Notes: generated from the letters alone by a model not told the origin. A stretch of 64,000 nt of DNA from Pantoea dispersa (GCF_014155765.1 NZ_SCKT01000001.1:496001-560000); one strand, 5' to 3'. Counted from the first letter of the stretch, positions 25,745 through 36,543 are shown. Numbers and translations: made by a program.

Positions 25745-27184
25745 TTATGGTGCCAGCAGGTCGAAGCGGTTTTCGCCCCCCTGCTCCAGCATCACCGGCG
25801 GCTGCACCTGCAGCGTAATCCAGTTGGAAGTCACGCGATTTTGCTTGCTGTCCTCCAGTGTCACTGACAGGCGATAACTGTTGTTCGCCTCAGGCGACGC
25901 ATCCCACGCCGGCATAATGATACTCCAGCCCTGTGGATCGTTGGGATCGGCTCCCGGCGTCAGGCTCAGCGCCTGCGTATCGCCCTGCCAGCTGACTTTA
26001 CTGATTGGATGAGCACTGCGGATCTGCAGTTTCAGCGGCAAACTCTCGCCCGCATTAAGCTGCCACGGCGGCGTGGCGAGGAATACCGACAGGGTTTTAC
26101 GCTGGCGGAACTCCAGCACCGGCGTATTGCTGCGCGTGACCAAATCATAGCGGCTACCGCGCAGCGAACGCGCGGCGGCGACGTTATCCGGATTGAGCTG
26201 CTGACTGAGCGCCACGCCAAAGCGGTAATTGAGGCGTAAACCGAGCTGATCCTGGCTCTCGCCTTCGTTACTGGTTTTGCGGCTGGCCGATACGGTAACC
26301 AGCGGCACTGGCGTGTAGGAGACGCCCAGCGTCAGCGCTGAAGGATTGTGATAGCTGTTGCCGGAATTAAACAGATCGACATTGTTGCCGAGATACTGCT
26401 GCCAGCTGACCGACACGCCCAGCTGGCGGTAAAACGGCAGATAGCCCTGGGTAGTGACATCATACCCACGCGCCAGCCGCTGCTGCTGGAACGGGTTGCG
26501 ATTGCGCCAGCCGGACAGCGGCGTGTAGTAGTTGGCGGATAAACGCAGGAAGTCGCTCCAGGCCTCGGTGCCCAGCGAAGCGCGCTGCAAGCCGCTGTCA
26601 AACAGCCGATCAACGAAGCCGTTATAGCCCAGCAGCCAGCTGCCGGCCACCCAGCGCTGTCCCAGCCCGGCATTGCCCACCAGCCCGTCATCAGTCTGGT
26701 GCACGCCCAGCTGGCTGAACGTGAGGTAATTGTAGCGATCGGCCCATGGCGTCAGCAGCGAAGCCCCGCTGCCGCTGAAGTTACCTTCCATATCGACGTT
26801 GAGATCGATCTGTGCCTGGCCATAAGGCGACAGCAGCGACTGCCCTTCATCCGCCACCCGGGTAGCAACCTCATCACGAAAATGGTTAAACGCCCAGATT
26901 CCGGCCTGCTGACCCAGCGTGGTATCGCTGTCGCTGTTCTGGCTGGCCTCGCCGATGCTTTTGGCAATGCCCGCCAGCTTTTTACTGAACGCCGACGTAT
27001 CGTCCTGATAGCCCAGCGCCGGTAATCCATCAGCGATTTTCTGGAAACGTGCCGGATCGGCAAACGGTGTTGCGGAGACGTCGCTGTTGCCGGTGAAGGC
27101 CTGCGCAGGCGCAACGGCCACCAGTACAGGGGCCCCGAAGGTTACAGCAGCGAAAATTTTGCGGGTCAGAACCAATGGCAGCAT
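25745..27184 (-). CDS. Inverse autotransporter (YchO / intimin-invasin family)
   Basis: 479 residues. After the signal peptide (about 1-29, cleaved near AQA) comes a helical segment, then the 12-stranded inverse-autotransporter beta-barrel (about 95-330) with the family patterns SLLTPWADRYNYLTFSQLG, GNAGLGQRWVAGSWLLGYNGFVD and RASLGTEAWSDFLRLSANYY. The rest is a single Ig-like domain. The size and the short passenger match E. coli YchO rather than the multi-domain intimins. It is likely an outer membrane adhesin or remodelling factor; its role is unproven. The neighbours differ from those of E. coli ychO. Confidence 0.87.
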   Translation of the reverse strand: MLPLVLTRKIFAAVTFGAPVLVAVAPAQAFTGNSDVSATPFADPARFQKIADGLPALGYQDDTSAFSKKLAGIAKSIGEASQNSDSDTTLGQQAGIWAFNHFRDEVATRVADEGQSLLSPYGQAQIDLNVDMEGNFSGSGASLLTPWADRYNYLTFSQLGVHQTDDGLVGNAGLGQRWVAGSWLLGYNGFVDRLFDSGLQRASLGTEAWSDFLRLSANYYTPLSGWRNRNPFQQQRLARGYDVTTQGYLPFYRQLGVSVSWQQYLGNNVDLFNSGNSYHNPSALTLGVSYTPVPLVTVSASRKTSNEGESQDQLGLRLNYRFGVALSQQLNPDNVAAARSLRGSRYDLVTRSNTPVLEFRQRKTLSVFLATPPWQLNAGESLPLKLQIRSAHPISKVSWQGDTQALSLTPGADPNDPQGWSIIMPAWDASPEANNSYRLSVTLEDSKQNRVTSNWITLQVQPPVMLEQGGENRFDLLAP

Positions 27185-27352
27185 AGCAAAAGAGTAGTCG
27201 TTTCAGTTTAGAATTTGAAGTAGCTCACAAAACTGTACGAGGTTACCTTAACATATCCTCGCGCCAACGTAGGACTTGTCTTGCTATGTTTCAGAATTTA
27301 CGCCACCTAAGGGCATGCAGGGCGAGCAGACGGGAAAACACGTCGTGCGGTC

Positions 27353-27374
27353 CCCTCTCCCGGGCGGGAGAGGG
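27353..27374. repeat. CCTCTCCC palindrome, copy 2 (after cheZ)
   Basis: CCCTCTCCCG and CGGGAGAGGG with a 2-base centre. It ends 31 bases past the cheZ stop codon. It is the same family as copies at 17565, 32304 and 42493. Confidence 0.78.
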
Positions 27375-27404
27375 TTCGGATGCGGGTTGAACACCCGCTC
27401 AGCA

Positions 27405-28049
27405 TTAAAAACCTAAACTGTCCAGCAGGTCGTCAACCTGGTCCTGGCTGGATACCACACCTGGCGCGTTAGCATGGATCTGCGGACCGTTCAGCAGGCT
27501 GTTGCCCTCTTTACGGGCCGCCGCATTGGCTTCCGGCATGTTCTCCAGCAGTACCATCAGCAGCTGACGTTCGATCTCCTGGATCACATCCATCATGCGC
27601 TTGATTACCTGACCGGTCAGGTCCTGGAAATCCTGCGCCATCATGATTTCCAGCAGCTGCTTGTTGGTGTACGCCGTGTGAGACGGAACGTCGTCAAGGA
27701 ACTGGCGCGTATCCGAAACCAACTCGCGTGCATCCGCCAGCTCGATCGGGTTTTCAAACCAGGCATCCCAGCGGCCTTTCAGCTGGGTGGCGCCGGCTTC
27801 CATCTGGTCCTGGTGTGGCTGCGCCGCTTCCACACAGTTCAGCGCACGTTCCGCTGCCTGTGCGGTCATCTGCACCACATAATCCAGACGGTCACGCGCG
27901 TCCGGAATCGCTTCTGCCGCTTCGGCAATGGCCTGATCCAGCCCCAGTTCGCGCAGGCTGTCACGCAGCATACGTGTCAAAGAGCCAATCCGGGCAATAA
28001 TCTCGTGTGCCGAAGCTTCTTCAGTTGGTTTCGGAAGGTCGCTCATCAC
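27405..28049 (-). CDS. cheZ: Chemotaxis phosphatase CheZ
   Basis: 214 residues, the enterobacterial length. It dephosphorylates CheY-P. The long helical hairpin includes the catalytic Gln in [21 protein letters not shown], and the C terminus ends [14 protein letters not shown], the CheY-docking helix. It starts 6 bases after cheY. In E. coli flhBAE follows; here the cluster ends and a ychO-like gene follows. Confidence 0.97.
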   Translation of the reverse strand: MMSDLPKPTEEASAHEIIARIGSLTRMLRDSLRELGLDQAIAEAAEAIPDARDRLDYVVQMTAQAAERALNCVEAAQPHQDQMEAGATQLKGRWDAWFENPIELADARELVSDTRQFLDDVPSHTAYTNKQLLEIMMAQDFQDLTGQVIKRMMDVIQEIERQLLMVLLENMPEANAAARKEGNSLLNGPQIHANAPGVVSSQDQVDDLLDSLGF

Positions 28050-28055
28050 ATCTCC

Positions 28056-28445
28056 TTACATACCCAGTTTTTCGAAGATTTTGCCCAACTTCTCTTCCAG
28101 CGTGGCGGCGGTGAAAGGCTTCACCACGTAACCGCTGGCACCGGCCTGCGCGGCGGCGATGATGTTCTCTTTCTTGGCTTCGGCAGTGACCATCAGCACC
28201 GGCAGTTTGCCCAGCGTGGCGTCGGCGCGAATGGTCTGCAGCAGTTCCAGACCGTCCATGTTCGGCATGTTCCAGTCAGAGATAACGAAATCGAAGCCGC
28301 CTGCACGCAGTTTGGTCAGGGCGTCGACGCCATCCTCGGCCTCTTCCACGTTATTGAATCCCAGCTCTTTCAGCAGGTTACGGACGATACGACGCATCGT
28401 GTTGAAGTCGTCCACTACCAAAAAGCGCATATTTTTATCAGCCAT
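28056..28445 (-). CDS. cheY: Chemotaxis response regulator CheY
   Basis: 129-residue single receiver domain. Asp57 ([11 protein letters not shown]) is the phosphorylation site, D12 and D13 bind Mg2+, the Thr of VTAEA and the Lys of VVKPF complete the active site. CheY-P binds the flagellar switch protein FliM to cause clockwise rotation. It lies 39 bases after cheB. Confidence 0.98.
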   Translation of the reverse strand: MADKNMRFLVVDDFNTMRRIVRNLLKELGFNNVEEAEDGVDALTKLRAGGFDFVISDWNMPNMDGLELLQTIRADATLGKLPVLMVTAEAKKENIIAAAQAGASGYVVKPFTAATLEEKLGKIFEKLGM

Positions 28446-28484
28446 ATCTACTCCTGTGTTGTCTTGTCCGGCAGGACCGGCTCG

Positions 28485-29534
28485 TTAAATTCGCAATGCC
28501 TGTCCGGCGCTAATTTTGGCCAGCATATGCTGGCTGATGTGGCCCAGATCGACCACTTCACTGGTGCCGCCCATCGCTATCGCTTCGCGCGGCATACCAA
28601 ATACCACACAGCTGGCTTCATCCTGGGCGATGGTCCACGCGCCGGCACGGTGCATTTCCAGCATCCCGGCCGCGCCGTCGTTGCCCATGCCGGTCAGAAT
28701 GACCCCCACTGCATTTCGCCCGGCGTTGACCGCAACCGAGCGGAACAGGACGTCCACCGACGGCTTATGGCGGTTCACCGGCGGTCCGTCGTTCAGTTTC
28801 ACCACGTAGTTGGCACCGCTGCGCGCCAGCTCCATGTGCATCGCGCCCGGCGCGATATAGGCGTGGCCGGGCAAAATACGCTCGCCGTCTTCCGCCTCTT
28901 TTACGGTGATCTGGCACAGCTTGTTCAGCCGCTCGGCAAACGAGCGGGTAAAACCGGGCGGCATATGCTGCGTAATCAGCAGCGCCGGGCTGGTGGCCGG
29001 CAGCGGCTGCAGCACATGGCGAATCGCCTCGGTGCCACCGGTTGAGGAGCCGATGGCGATCAGCTTTTCGCTGCTCAGCAGCGGCCCCGCTTTCAGCATC
29101 ACCGGCTGCGGCGTGGCGGCACGCGCATGCAGTTTGGCGCGCGCGGCGGCGCGAATCTTGTCGGCGATCATCTGGCTGTAGGCCAGCATGCCTTCACGAA
29201 TGCCGAGCTGCGGCTTGGTGACGAAATCCACCGCGCCTAACTCCAGCGCACGCAGCGTCACTTCCGATCCTTTACCGGTCAGCGACGAAACCATCACCAC
29301 CGGCATCGGCCGCAGGCGCATCAGTTTTTCGAGGAAGTCGAGGCCATCCATACGCGGCATTTCGACATCCAGCGTCAGCACCTGCGGGTTGTACTGTTTG
29401 ATCAAATCCCGCGCTACCAGCGGGTCCGGCGCCGTCGCGACCATCTCCATATCGGGATGGCTGTTGATGATCTCCGTCATCAACTGGCGCATCAGCGCGG
29501 AATCATCCACGCACATCACGGTGATTTTGCTCAT
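28485..29534 (-). CDS. cheB: Protein-glutamate methylesterase CheB
   Basis: 349 residues: a receiver domain (Asp56 in [12 protein letters not shown]) joined to a C-terminal methylesterase with the triad Ser ([11 protein letters not shown]), His ([10 protein letters not shown]) and Asp ([10 protein letters not shown]). It removes methyl groups from chemoreceptors during adaptation. Its start overlaps the cheR stop by 4 bases (ATGA). Confidence 0.97.
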   Translation of the reverse strand: MSKITVMCVDDSALMRQLMTEIINSHPDMEMVATAPDPLVARDLIKQYNPQVLTLDVEMPRMDGLDFLEKLMRLRPMPVVMVSSLTGKGSEVTLRALELGAVDFVTKPQLGIREGMLAYSQMIADKIRAAARAKLHARAATPQPVMLKAGPLLSSEKLIAIGSSTGGTEAIRHVLQPLPATSPALLITQHMPPGFTRSFAERLNKLCQITVKEAEDGERILPGHAYIAPGAMHMELARSGANYVVKLNDGPPVNRHKPSVDVLFRSVAVNAGRNAVGVILTGMGNDGAAGMLEMHRAGAWTIAQDEASCVVFGMPREAIAMGGTSEVVDLGHISQHMLAKISAGQALRI

Positions 29535-30406
29535 CGTCTTTCCTTGGTCAGTCCATAGACAGTCTGTCCACGCAGCCAGAACTCTTTACTGATCTGACTG
29601 AAGTTTTCCGAATGCCCGGCAAACAGCAGACCGCCCGGCTTCAGCAGGGGGACAAAACGGCGCAGGATTTGTTCCTGCGTCTCTTTATCGAAATAGATCA
29701 TCACGTTACGACAGAAAATCGCGTCGAACGGCCCCGGCAATGCCCAGTCGTGCGCCAGTAAATTGAGCTGCGCATAGTTCACCATGTTGGCCAGCTCGCT
29801 GCGCACGCGCACCATGCCGGCGTGCGGGCCGGTGCCGCGCAGGAAGAAGCGCTGCAGCTGCGACTGCGATAAGGTGCGCAGCTCCTCCTGGCGATAAACG
29901 CCCGCTACCGCTTTCTCCAGCACCTGCGTATCAATATCACTGGCGTGGACGGAAAATTTCCCCGGTCCGGTGCCCAGCGTTTCTGCCAGCGTCATGGCAA
30001 TCGAGTACGGCTCTTCACCGGTTGAAGCGGCGGTGCTCCACACGCTGTAGTTGCCGCTGCGTTTGCGCGCATGCTCTGCCAGAATCGGGAAGTGGTGCGC
30101 CTCACGGAAAAATGAGGTCAGGTTGGTGGTCAGTGCGTTAATAAACGCCTGCCACTCAGCACTGTTCGGGTCCTGCTCCAGCAGCGCCAGATAGCGACCA
30201 AAATCATCAATATTCAGCATGCGCAGCCGACGTACCAGACGGTTGTAAACCATCTCGCGTTTGTGGTCGGCCAGCACGATGCCCGCACGCTGATAGATCA
30301 GCTGGCTGATACGACGAAAATGTGTATCGGAAAGCGGCAGGCGCTGCACCATTTGTGAGAGCAGCGTCGTGGCTTCATTTTGATCCAATAACGTCGATTT
30401 CTTCAT
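29531..30406 (-). CDS. cheR: Chemoreceptor methyltransferase CheR
   Basis: 291 residues. An N-terminal helical domain is followed by the SAM-dependent methyltransferase domain with [21 protein letters not shown] (SAM binding) and [14 protein letters not shown]. The beta-subdomain binds the NWETF peptide at the C terminus of receptors. It is the first of cheRBYZ, 104 bases after the nearest receptor gene, and is expected to share the class 3 flagellar transcript. Confidence 0.96.
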   Translation of the reverse strand: MKKSTLLDQNEATTLLSQMVQRLPLSDTHFRRISQLIYQRAGIVLADHKREMVYNRLVRRLRMLNIDDFGRYLALLEQDPNSAEWQAFINALTTNLTSFFREAHHFPILAEHARKRSGNYSVWSTAASTGEEPYSIAMTLAETLGTGPGKFSVHASDIDTQVLEKAVAGVYRQEELRTLSQSQLQRFFLRGTGPHAGMVRVRSELANMVNYAQLNLLAHDWALPGPFDAIFCRNVMIYFDKETQEQILRRFVPLLKPGGLLFAGHSENFSQISKEFWLRGQTVYGLTKERR

Positions 30407-30485
30407 TTCGGGTCACCCGGCAACAAACTGATTAAATTGTGATACTGCGGTTGCTACTGTGCTGCCAGTGCACACCATTCACACG

Positions 30486-30503
30486 GGCCGCCCTGCGGCG
30501 GCC
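30486..30503 (-). terminator. GC-rich hairpin after receptor gene 1
   Basis: GGCCGCC and GGCGGCC flank a 4-base loop, just past the stop codon of the receptor at 30511. With no T tract it may stabilise the 3' end or attenuate read-through into cheR. Confidence 0.5.
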
Positions 30504-30510
30504 ACAAGGG

Positions 30511-32196
30511 TTAAAAGGTTTCCCAGTTATCGTCAGCGCCACGAGCTCCTGCCGCTGGCGCCAGCGCCTGCGGTGCAGACGGACGCGCAATTTTTGGCGC
30601 TGTAGTTACGTTAACGGCCTGGGCGACAAATTCTTTACCAATATTGAACACCGCCACCGACTGTTTCAGTCGGCTGGCCTGATCTTCCAGCGCCGCTGCC
30701 GCCGTCGCGGACTCTTCCACCAGCGCCGCGTTCTGCTGGGTGACGCGGTCCATCTCGTTCACCGCCAGGCCAACCTGGTCGATACCGCGGCTCTGCTCAT
30801 CGGAAGCCGAGGCGATTTCGCCCATGATGTCGGTCACGCGGGTCACCGCGTTGACGATCTCGCTCATGGTTTCGCCCGCGCTCTCTACCAGCACCGAACC
30901 GGTATTGACGCGGCTGACCGAATCTTCAATCAGGCCTTTGATCTCCTTCGCCGCCTGCGCGCTGCGCTGGGCCAGACTGCGCACCTCGCCCGCGACCACG
31001 GCGAAACCACGCCCCTGCTCACCGGCGCGTGCCGCTTCCACCGCGGCGTTCAGCGCGAGGATATTGGTCTGGAAGGCGATACCGTCAATCACGCTGGTGA
31101 TATCGGCAATCTTCTTCGAGCTGCCGGCGATGTCCTTCATGGTACTGACCACGCCATCGACCACTTTGCCGCCCTGCAGCGCCGTTTCGGACGCGTTCAG
31201 CGCCAGCTGCGACGCCTGACGGGCGTTTTCCGCGTTCTGCTTCACGGTGGCGGTCAACTGCTCCATGCTGGCCGCAGTCTGCTCCAGCGATGCGGCCTGC
31301 TGTTCGGTACGCGAAGAGAGATCGTTGTTGCCCATGGCGATTTCGCTGGCGCCGGTGTAGATGGCGTCCGAACCGTCGCGCACGATGCGTACGGTGCGCG
31401 CCAGCTCCTGCTGCATGTGCTGCAGCGAACTGAGCAGGTCGCCCATTTCGTTGCGCACGCTGAGATCGACCGGCTGGGTCAGATCGCCGCGCGCAATATG
31501 GCGGATGTGCTCAATGCTCTGCTGCAGCGGACGGATCAGCGCCGTACGCATGCCGCTCCACACCAGCGCAATCACCAGCAGCGTCACCAGCAGCGTACCG
31601 ACCACCAGCATAATCGCGTGTTGGTAAGCGCTCTCGTTGGCGTCAATGCCCTGTTTTGCCAGCACAATGTTGTAGGCGAGCCAGGCGTTGTAATCCTTTT
31701 CAAATTTGTCCTGAAAACCCTGCGTTGGCTGATCGACAAAGCCTTTAAAGTTACCGGCACTGAGAAAATCAATCAGCTCGGCCAGCGCCCCGCGAAACGC
31801 GTTGTAGTTGGCCTGCAGCGTCAGCACGTTCTCCGCGCTTTTGCCCTTTTCCGACAGGTTAGCGTTGAACTCGGCAAAGCTCTGATCGGCGGTTTTCAGC
31901 TCCGTATTGGCCAGCGCCACCAGATCTTTTACCGTGGCACCGGAGCCGGCCTGCTGACTGTCCAGCAGATAGCGGATACCGGCACGGTTCAGCGTGTTAC
32001 GCGCCTGTACCAGCGAAACCCATGAGGTGCCCATCGCCCGCTGCAGGGTGCTAAGACGTTGGTTGTACGCAAAATTATCTTTATCGGCTTTCACCGTTGA
32101 AAAAAACATTCCTCCGGAAAACAGCTGCAGTAAGGCAAATAACGCCAGCACGCACAGCAGGCCGGATACCACTCGAACACGACTAAACATAAACAC
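30511..32196 (-). CDS. Methyl-accepting chemotaxis protein 1 of 3
   Basis: 561 residues, Tar/Tsr architecture: TM1 (about 10-30), periplasmic four-helix ligand domain (31-193), TM2 (194-213), HAMP, then the methylation and signalling helices with the invariant hairpin tip [34 protein letters not shown]. It ends in NWETF, the CheR/CheB docking peptide. No Tar-specific ligand residues were confirmed, so no symbol is given. It has its own sigma-28 promoter at 32222-32248. Confidence 0.95.
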   Translation of the reverse strand: MFMFSRVRVVSGLLCVLALFALLQLFSGGMFFSTVKADKDNFAYNQRLSTLQRAMGTSWVSLVQARNTLNRAGIRYLLDSQQAGSGATVKDLVALANTELKTADQSFAEFNANLSEKGKSAENVLTLQANYNAFRGALAELIDFLSAGNFKGFVDQPTQGFQDKFEKDYNAWLAYNIVLAKQGIDANESAYQHAIMLVVGTLLVTLLVIALVWSGMRTALIRPLQQSIEHIRHIARGDLTQPVDLSVRNEMGDLLSSLQHMQQELARTVRIVRDGSDAIYTGASEIAMGNNDLSSRTEQQAASLEQTAASMEQLTATVKQNAENARQASQLALNASETALQGGKVVDGVVSTMKDIAGSSKKIADITSVIDGIAFQTNILALNAAVEAARAGEQGRGFAVVAGEVRSLAQRSAQAAKEIKGLIEDSVSRVNTGSVLVESAGETMSEIVNAVTRVTDIMGEIASASDEQSRGIDQVGLAVNEMDRVTQQNAALVEESATAAAALEDQASRLKQSVAVFNIGKEFVAQAVNVTTAPKIARPSAPQALAPAAGARGADDNWETF

Positions 32197-32221
32197 CTCA
32201 TTAATTGGCGGATCGCTGGTG

Positions 32222-32248
32222 TTATCGGCGCGCAGGCGCGGATCTTTA
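32222..32248 (-). promoter_or_regulatory. Sigma-28 (FliA) promoter of receptor gene 1
   Basis: On the minus strand TAAA, 15 bases, GCCGATAA: both elements match the FliA consensus and the spacing is exact. It lies 26 bases before the start codon. Confidence 0.92.
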
Positions 32249-32303
32249 TGTGAGGTGAAAGGGGTAAGACCAGCAGCAAACCGGTGAAGGGCCAGCCATG
32301 CGA

Positions 32304-32326
32304 CCCTCTCCCGCGGCGGGAGAGGG
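32304..32326. repeat. CCTCTCCC palindrome, copy 3 (after receptor gene 2)
   Basis: Perfect 11-base arms CCCTCTCCCGC and GCGGGAGAGGG around one base. It lies 44 bases past the annotated stop of the receptor at 32370 and 18 bases past the stop its unshifted frame would use (32344). Confidence 0.8.
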
Positions 32327-32369
32327 GACGATTCAGGCAGTGATTAAAACGTTTCCCAGTTTCCGTCAC

Positions 32370-34004
32370 TCACCGGGGCCGCAGCGGCTTTGCGCGCCGC
32401 GGCGGTGTCGTGGTCAGCGGGGGACGCACAGGGGCCGCTGCCGACGCGCGCGGAATGCGGAACACCGACACCGACTGGCTCAGGCGGCTGGCCTGCTCCT
32501 CCAGCGAGGCCGCGGCGGCGGCCGACTCTTCTACCAGCGAGGCGTTCTGCTGCGTGACGCGGTCCATCTCGGTCACCGCCTGGCCCACCTGGTCGATGCC
32601 ACGGCTCTGCTCATCCGAGGCCGAAGCGATTTCGCCCATGATGTCAGTCACGCGCGTCACCGCACCGACGATATCCTGCATGGTGTCACCTGCGGTGCCG
32701 ACCAGCTGCGAACCGGCGTTAACCCGGCTGACCGAATCGTCAATCAGTCCTTTGATCTCCTTCGCTGCCTGCGCGCTGCGCTGCGCCAGGTTACGCACCT
32801 CGCCCGCTACCACGGCAAAACCACGGCCCTGCTCGCCGGCGCGCGCCGCTTCGACCGCCGCGTTAAGCGCCAGGATATTGGTCTGGAAGGCAATGCCGTC
32901 GATCACGCTGGTGATATCCGCGATCTTCTTCGAACTGCCGGCGATGTCATGCATGGTGCGCACCACGCCTTCGACCACATCGCCACCTTTGCGTGCGGTC
33001 TCCGACGCGCTGAGCGCCAGCTGCGAGGCCTGCCGGGCGTTCTCGGCGTTCTGCTTCACCGTGGCGGTGAGCTGCTCCATGCTGGCTGCGGTCTGCTCCA
33101 GCGACGCCGCCTGCTGCTCGGTGCGCGCCGAGAGATCGTTGTTGCCGGCGGAGATTTCGCTGGCGCCGGTAAAGATGGCGTCCGAGCCGTCGCGTACGTT
33201 GCCGACGGTGTGCACCAGCGACTGCTGCATTTCATGCAGACTGCTGGCCAGCTGGCTCATTTCGTTACGCCCTTCAACGGTGATGGTCTGCGTCAGATCG
33301 CCTGCGGCGATATGGCGAATGTGGCCGAGCAACTGATGCAGCGGCTGAATCAGCACCGTGCGCAGGCCAAACCAGCAGGCGACGATTACCGCGATCACCA
33401 TCACGGCAACAATCGCCAGCAGCCACATCATGGTGTGGAAGGCACGCTGGTTCTGCGCCACGCCCTCAGCGGCTAAAGCACTCTGCGCGCTGCGCCACTC
33501 TTCATAGGTGGCTTTCATTTTGACCTGTTTGGCTTCAATGTTCTGATCAAACATGCCCTGCAGATCGTTGGCTTTCAGCCGGGCCAGCATCGCCTTCAGG
33601 CCGTTATTGAATGCGGCATAATCCGCTTCCAGCCGGTCGCGCAGCGCATCCGGCAGCCCCGGCGTCGCCGGCAGATCGTAATAGCGCTGATAGTGGCCGG
33701 CCGCGGTGTCGAGCTGTTTCTCCGTCTGCGCGATCAGCGCATTAAGCTGGCCGCCGTTGGTTTGTGATGCCATGCTGCCCTGCATGCGCAGCATGGCGCG
33801 GTTGAGCACGGTACGGGTCTGGTTGAGTTCAATCCAGGCATCGGACATGGCAGCGACGTTATTACTTGACGTTTGTGCCACAGCAAACGCCTCTTTATCT
33901 TTTTGTAATGCCGACCAGAACAGCCCGCCGGACAGTAATTGCATAGCACCGAACACCAGCAGGACTGCGATCAGGCTGGTGACGACATTGATTCGTTTTA
34001 ACAT
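32370..34004 (-). CDS. Methyl-accepting chemotaxis protein 2 of 3, C terminus frameshifted
   Basis: 544 residues with TM1, ligand domain, TM2, HAMP and the full signalling tip [34 protein letters not shown]. Its last residues ([16 protein letters not shown]) are unlike any receptor end. The +1 frame over the same bases reads [18 protein letters not shown] and stops at 32344. Adding one base to the five-C run (five G on the plus strand, 32419-32423) would restore a 553-residue receptor with the docking peptide. Either a real mutation, slippage or a sequencing error. The receptor should still signal but adapt poorly. Confidence 0.92.
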   Translation of the reverse strand: MLKRINVVTSLIAVLLVFGAMQLLSGGLFWSALQKDKEAFAVAQTSSNNVAAMSDAWIELNQTRTVLNRAMLRMQGSMASQTNGGQLNALIAQTEKQLDTAAGHYQRYYDLPATPGLPDALRDRLEADYAAFNNGLKAMLARLKANDLQGMFDQNIEAKQVKMKATYEEWRSAQSALAAEGVAQNQRAFHTMMWLLAIVAVMVIAVIVACWFGLRTVLIQPLHQLLGHIRHIAAGDLTQTITVEGRNEMSQLASSLHEMQQSLVHTVGNVRDGSDAIFTGASEISAGNNDLSARTEQQAASLEQTAASMEQLTATVKQNAENARQASQLALSASETARKGGDVVEGVVRTMHDIAGSSKKIADITSVIDGIAFQTNILALNAAVEAARAGEQGRGFAVVAGEVRNLAQRSAQAAKEIKGLIDDSVSRVNAGSQLVGTAGDTMQDIVGAVTRVTDIMGEIASASDEQSRGIDQVGQAVTEMDRVTQQNASLVEESAAAAASLEEQASRLSQSVSVFRIPRASAAAPVRPPLTTTPPRRAKPLRPR

Positions 34005-34035
34005 GGTGTCTCCAAAAAGGGGGGTTACGCCCTGT

Positions 34036-34062
34036 TTATCGACCGCTGCGCTGAATATTTGA
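34036..34062 (-). promoter_or_regulatory. Sigma-28 (FliA) promoter of receptor gene 2
   Basis: On the minus strand TCAA, 15 bases, GTCGATAA: one change in each element from the consensus and exact spacing. It lies 32 bases before the start codon. The receptor 3 promoter has the same -35 and -10 elements. Confidence 0.82.
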
Positions 34063-34145
34063 GAGGGTTTACCGGACTTTACGAGGGATAATGCTGAATT
34101 AAAGCTTTTTTACAGCGTTTTATAAGTAAAGAAAGCAGGCGATGA

Positions 34146-34169
34146 GGGAGCGGCGCGTTGTCCGCTCCC
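34146..34169 (-). terminator. Hairpin after receptor gene 3
   Basis: GGGAGCGG and CCGCTCCC pair around 8 bases, 9 bases past the stop codon. It lacks a T tract. Confidence 0.5.
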
Positions 34170-34177
34170 GTTTCAGC

Positions 34178-35851
34178 TTAGAACGTTTCCCAGTTGGCGT
34201 CGCTGACCGGCGCGGTCAGCGCTTTGCGTGGCGCACTGGCCTGCGGAGGGGCGATCTGCGGATGGCGCACGCCCGTGCTGCTGGCAGGCTGAGCGCCACG
34301 TGGAATGCGGAACACCGCCACCGACTGGCTGAGACGGCTGGCCTGCTCCTCCAGCGAGGCCGCCGCCGCCGCCGACTCTTCCACCAGCGAGGCGTTCTGC
34401 TGCGTGACGCGGTCCATCTCGGTCACCGCCTGGCCGACCTGATCGATACCGCGACTCTGCTCGTCCGACGCCGAGGCGATCTCGCCCATGATGTCGGTGA
34501 CGCGCGTCACCGCATTGACGATTTCGCCCATGGTATCGCCCGCCGTGCCGACCAGCTGTGGGCCGCTGTCAACGCGACGCACCGAGTCTTCAATCAGCCC
34601 TTTGATCTCCTTCGCCGCCTGCGCGCTGCGCTGGGCAAGGTTGCGCACTTCACCGGCCACCACCGCGAAGCCACGGCCCTGTTCCCCGGCGCGCGCCGCT
34701 TCGACTGCGGCGTTGAGCGCGAGGATGTTGGTCTGGAAAGCGATACCGTCAATCACGCTGGTAATGTCGGCAATCTTCTTCGAACTGCCGGCGATATCGT
34801 GCATGGTGCGCACCACGCCTTCCACCACTTCTCCGCCTTTCTGCGCGGTTTCCGATGCACTGAGCGCCAGCTGCGAGGCCTGCCGCGCGTTCTCGGCGTT
34901 CTGCTTCACCGTGGCGGTGAGCTGCTCCATGCTGGCCGCAGTTTGCTCCAGCGACGCCGCCTGCTGTTCGGTACGCGCCGAGAGATCGTTATTGCCGGCG
35001 GAGATTTCGCTGGCGCCGGTAAAAATGGCGTCCGAGCCGTCGCGCACGTTGCTGACGGTGCGCACCAGCGCCTGCTGCATCTCCTGCAGCTTGCTCGCCA
35101 GCTGGCTCATTTCATTACGTCCTTCGACGGTGATGGTCTGGGTTAAATCGCCCTGCGCAATGTGTTCAATGTGCTGGATGCTGTCGTTGAGCGGCTTAAT
35201 CAGCACCTTGCGCAGGCCGAACCAGCACAGCACGATCACGCCCACCACCAGCGCCAGTACCAGCCCCAGCAGCCACATCATGTGTTCGTAAGCGGCGCTG
35301 TTCGCCGCCACGCCGGCCGCCGTCAGACGATCCTGATCGGCGCGCCACTGGGTGTAGTTTTCCAGAAAGGCACTTTGCGTCGGGGCCACCGGTACTTTGC
35401 CGGCTGCGGCGGTATCGTTGTGCTGCAGTACCTGCTGCATCTCAGCCAGTGCGCTGGCGTAAGCTTTATAGGTCTGTTCCAGCTGCTGATTGAGCTGCAG
35501 GTTCTGGCCCGGCGTGTCCGGCGTGTTTTTAAACAGCGTGAATTTGTCCTGCGCCGTCTGCTGGAACGTCCTGCTCTGCCCGAACAGCGTACTGATGTCA
35601 GCTTCGGTGCCTGTCAGTTTACTGGTGGCAATACGCAGCTGGATGCGCGTCAGGATCACGCGGCTTTGGTTAAGGCTCATGTAAGCATCATTGATGGCGG
35701 CAATGTTTTTGCTCGCCAGCTGAGAGGTATTGAAACTTTTTTTGTCGTCACTCAGCGCTTTAAAAAACAGCGAGCCGGAAGCCAGCTGCAGTACGCCAAA
35801 CACCAACAACACCAGCAACAGGCTGGTCACAACGCGGATTTTCGTAAACAT
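34178..35851 (-). CDS. Methyl-accepting chemotaxis protein 3 of 3
   Basis: 557 residues with the same plan as its two downstream neighbours, ending SDANWETF with the docking peptide intact. Its signalling half is nearly identical to that of receptor 2 (for example [30 protein letters not shown]), while the periplasmic halves differ, which points to duplication followed by change of the ligand domain or gene conversion of the signalling part. Ligand unknown. A FliA promoter lies at 35891-35917. Confidence 0.95.
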   Translation of the reverse strand: MFTKIRVVTSLLLVLLVFGVLQLASGSLFFKALSDDKKSFNTSQLASKNIAAINDAYMSLNQSRVILTRIQLRIATSKLTGTEADISTLFGQSRTFQQTAQDKFTLFKNTPDTPGQNLQLNQQLEQTYKAYASALAEMQQVLQHNDTAAAGKVPVAPTQSAFLENYTQWRADQDRLTAAGVAANSAAYEHMMWLLGLVLALVVGVIVLCWFGLRKVLIKPLNDSIQHIEHIAQGDLTQTITVEGRNEMSQLASKLQEMQQALVRTVSNVRDGSDAIFTGASEISAGNNDLSARTEQQAASLEQTAASMEQLTATVKQNAENARQASQLALSASETAQKGGEVVEGVVRTMHDIAGSSKKIADITSVIDGIAFQTNILALNAAVEAARAGEQGRGFAVVAGEVRNLAQRSAQAAKEIKGLIEDSVRRVDSGPQLVGTAGDTMGEIVNAVTRVTDIMGEIASASDEQSRGIDQVGQAVTEMDRVTQQNASLVEESAAAAASLEEQASRLSQSVAVFRIPRGAQPASSTGVRHPQIAPPQASAPRKALTAPVSDANWETF

Positions 35852-35890
35852 AGTTTGCCCTGGGAAATGAAGAAAAATCGTGCAATACAG

Positions 35891-35917
35891 TTATCGACCT
35901 GGCGGCGGGAATATTGA
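35891..35917 (-). promoter_or_regulatory. Sigma-28 (FliA) promoter of receptor gene 3
   Basis: On the minus strand TCAA, 15 bases, GTCGATAA, 40 bases before the start codon. Spacing and elements equal those of the receptor 2 promoter. Confidence 0.83.
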
Positions 35918-35982
35918 GCGAGGGCAGGAAATATTTGTGGGCTTTGCTATTGATTTATAACGATTTAATAAAGGATGTAATA

Positions 35983-36010
35983 GTCACGGGCCGCATCAGC
36001 GACCCGTGAC
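35983..36010 (-). terminator. Hairpin after cheW
   Basis: GTCACGGG and CCCGTGAC pair around 12 bases, 14 bases past the cheW stop codon. No strong T tract; it probably marks the end of the motAB-cheAW transcript. Confidence 0.55.
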
Positions 36011-36023
36011 TCTCTGCGAACGA

Positions 36024-36521
36024 TTATGCGCTACGCAGCGTATCCACCAGCGCCATCTCTTCACTGCTCAGCAGTTTTTCGATGTCGACCAGAATCAGCA
36101 TACGCTCGCCCAGCGCACCGAGACCGGTGAGGTACTCGGTCGACATGGTGACGGCAAATTCCGGTGCCGGACGGATCTGATCCTGCGTCAGCGACAGCAC
36201 GTCAGACACGCCATCCACCACGATGCCGACCACGCGATGCTCAAGATTCAGCACGATCACCACGGTGTTTTCGTTGTACTCCACGTCCGGCTGCGAGAAC
36301 TTCACGCGCAGGTCGATAATCGGCACAATCACACCACGCAGGTTAGTCACGCCCTTGATGAACTCCGGCGTGTTAGCGATACGCGTTACCTGATCGTAAC
36401 CACGAATCTCCTGCACTTTAAGGATATCGATGCCGTACTCTTCGTCACCGAGGGTGAAAACCAGGAACTCCTGGCCGACGGTTTCGCCGGCGATTTTCGT
36501 CACGGTTGCCATGTCAGTCAT
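36024..36521 (-). CDS. cheW: Chemotaxis coupling protein CheW
   Basis: 165 residues, starting [43 protein letters not shown]. Adaptor that links CheA to receptor tips. The two SH3-like subdomains and the receptor-binding [16 protein letters not shown] region are present. It follows cheA by 22 bases. Confidence 0.97.
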   Translation of the reverse strand: MTDMATVTKIAGETVGQEFLVFTLGDEEYGIDILKVQEIRGYDQVTRIANTPEFIKGVTNLRGVIVPIIDLRVKFSQPDVEYNENTVVIVLNLEHRVVGIVVDGVSDVLSLTQDQIRPAPEFAVTMSTEYLTGLGALGERMLILVDIEKLLSSEEMALVDTLRSA

Positions 36522-36543
36522 TTTTTTACCCTTTCGTTATCTG

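Noticed and set aside
30439-35146. Several long + strand ORFs across the receptor genes
   Set aside because: They mirror the conserved receptor coding sequences in another frame and appear as three similar copies because the receptors are similar.
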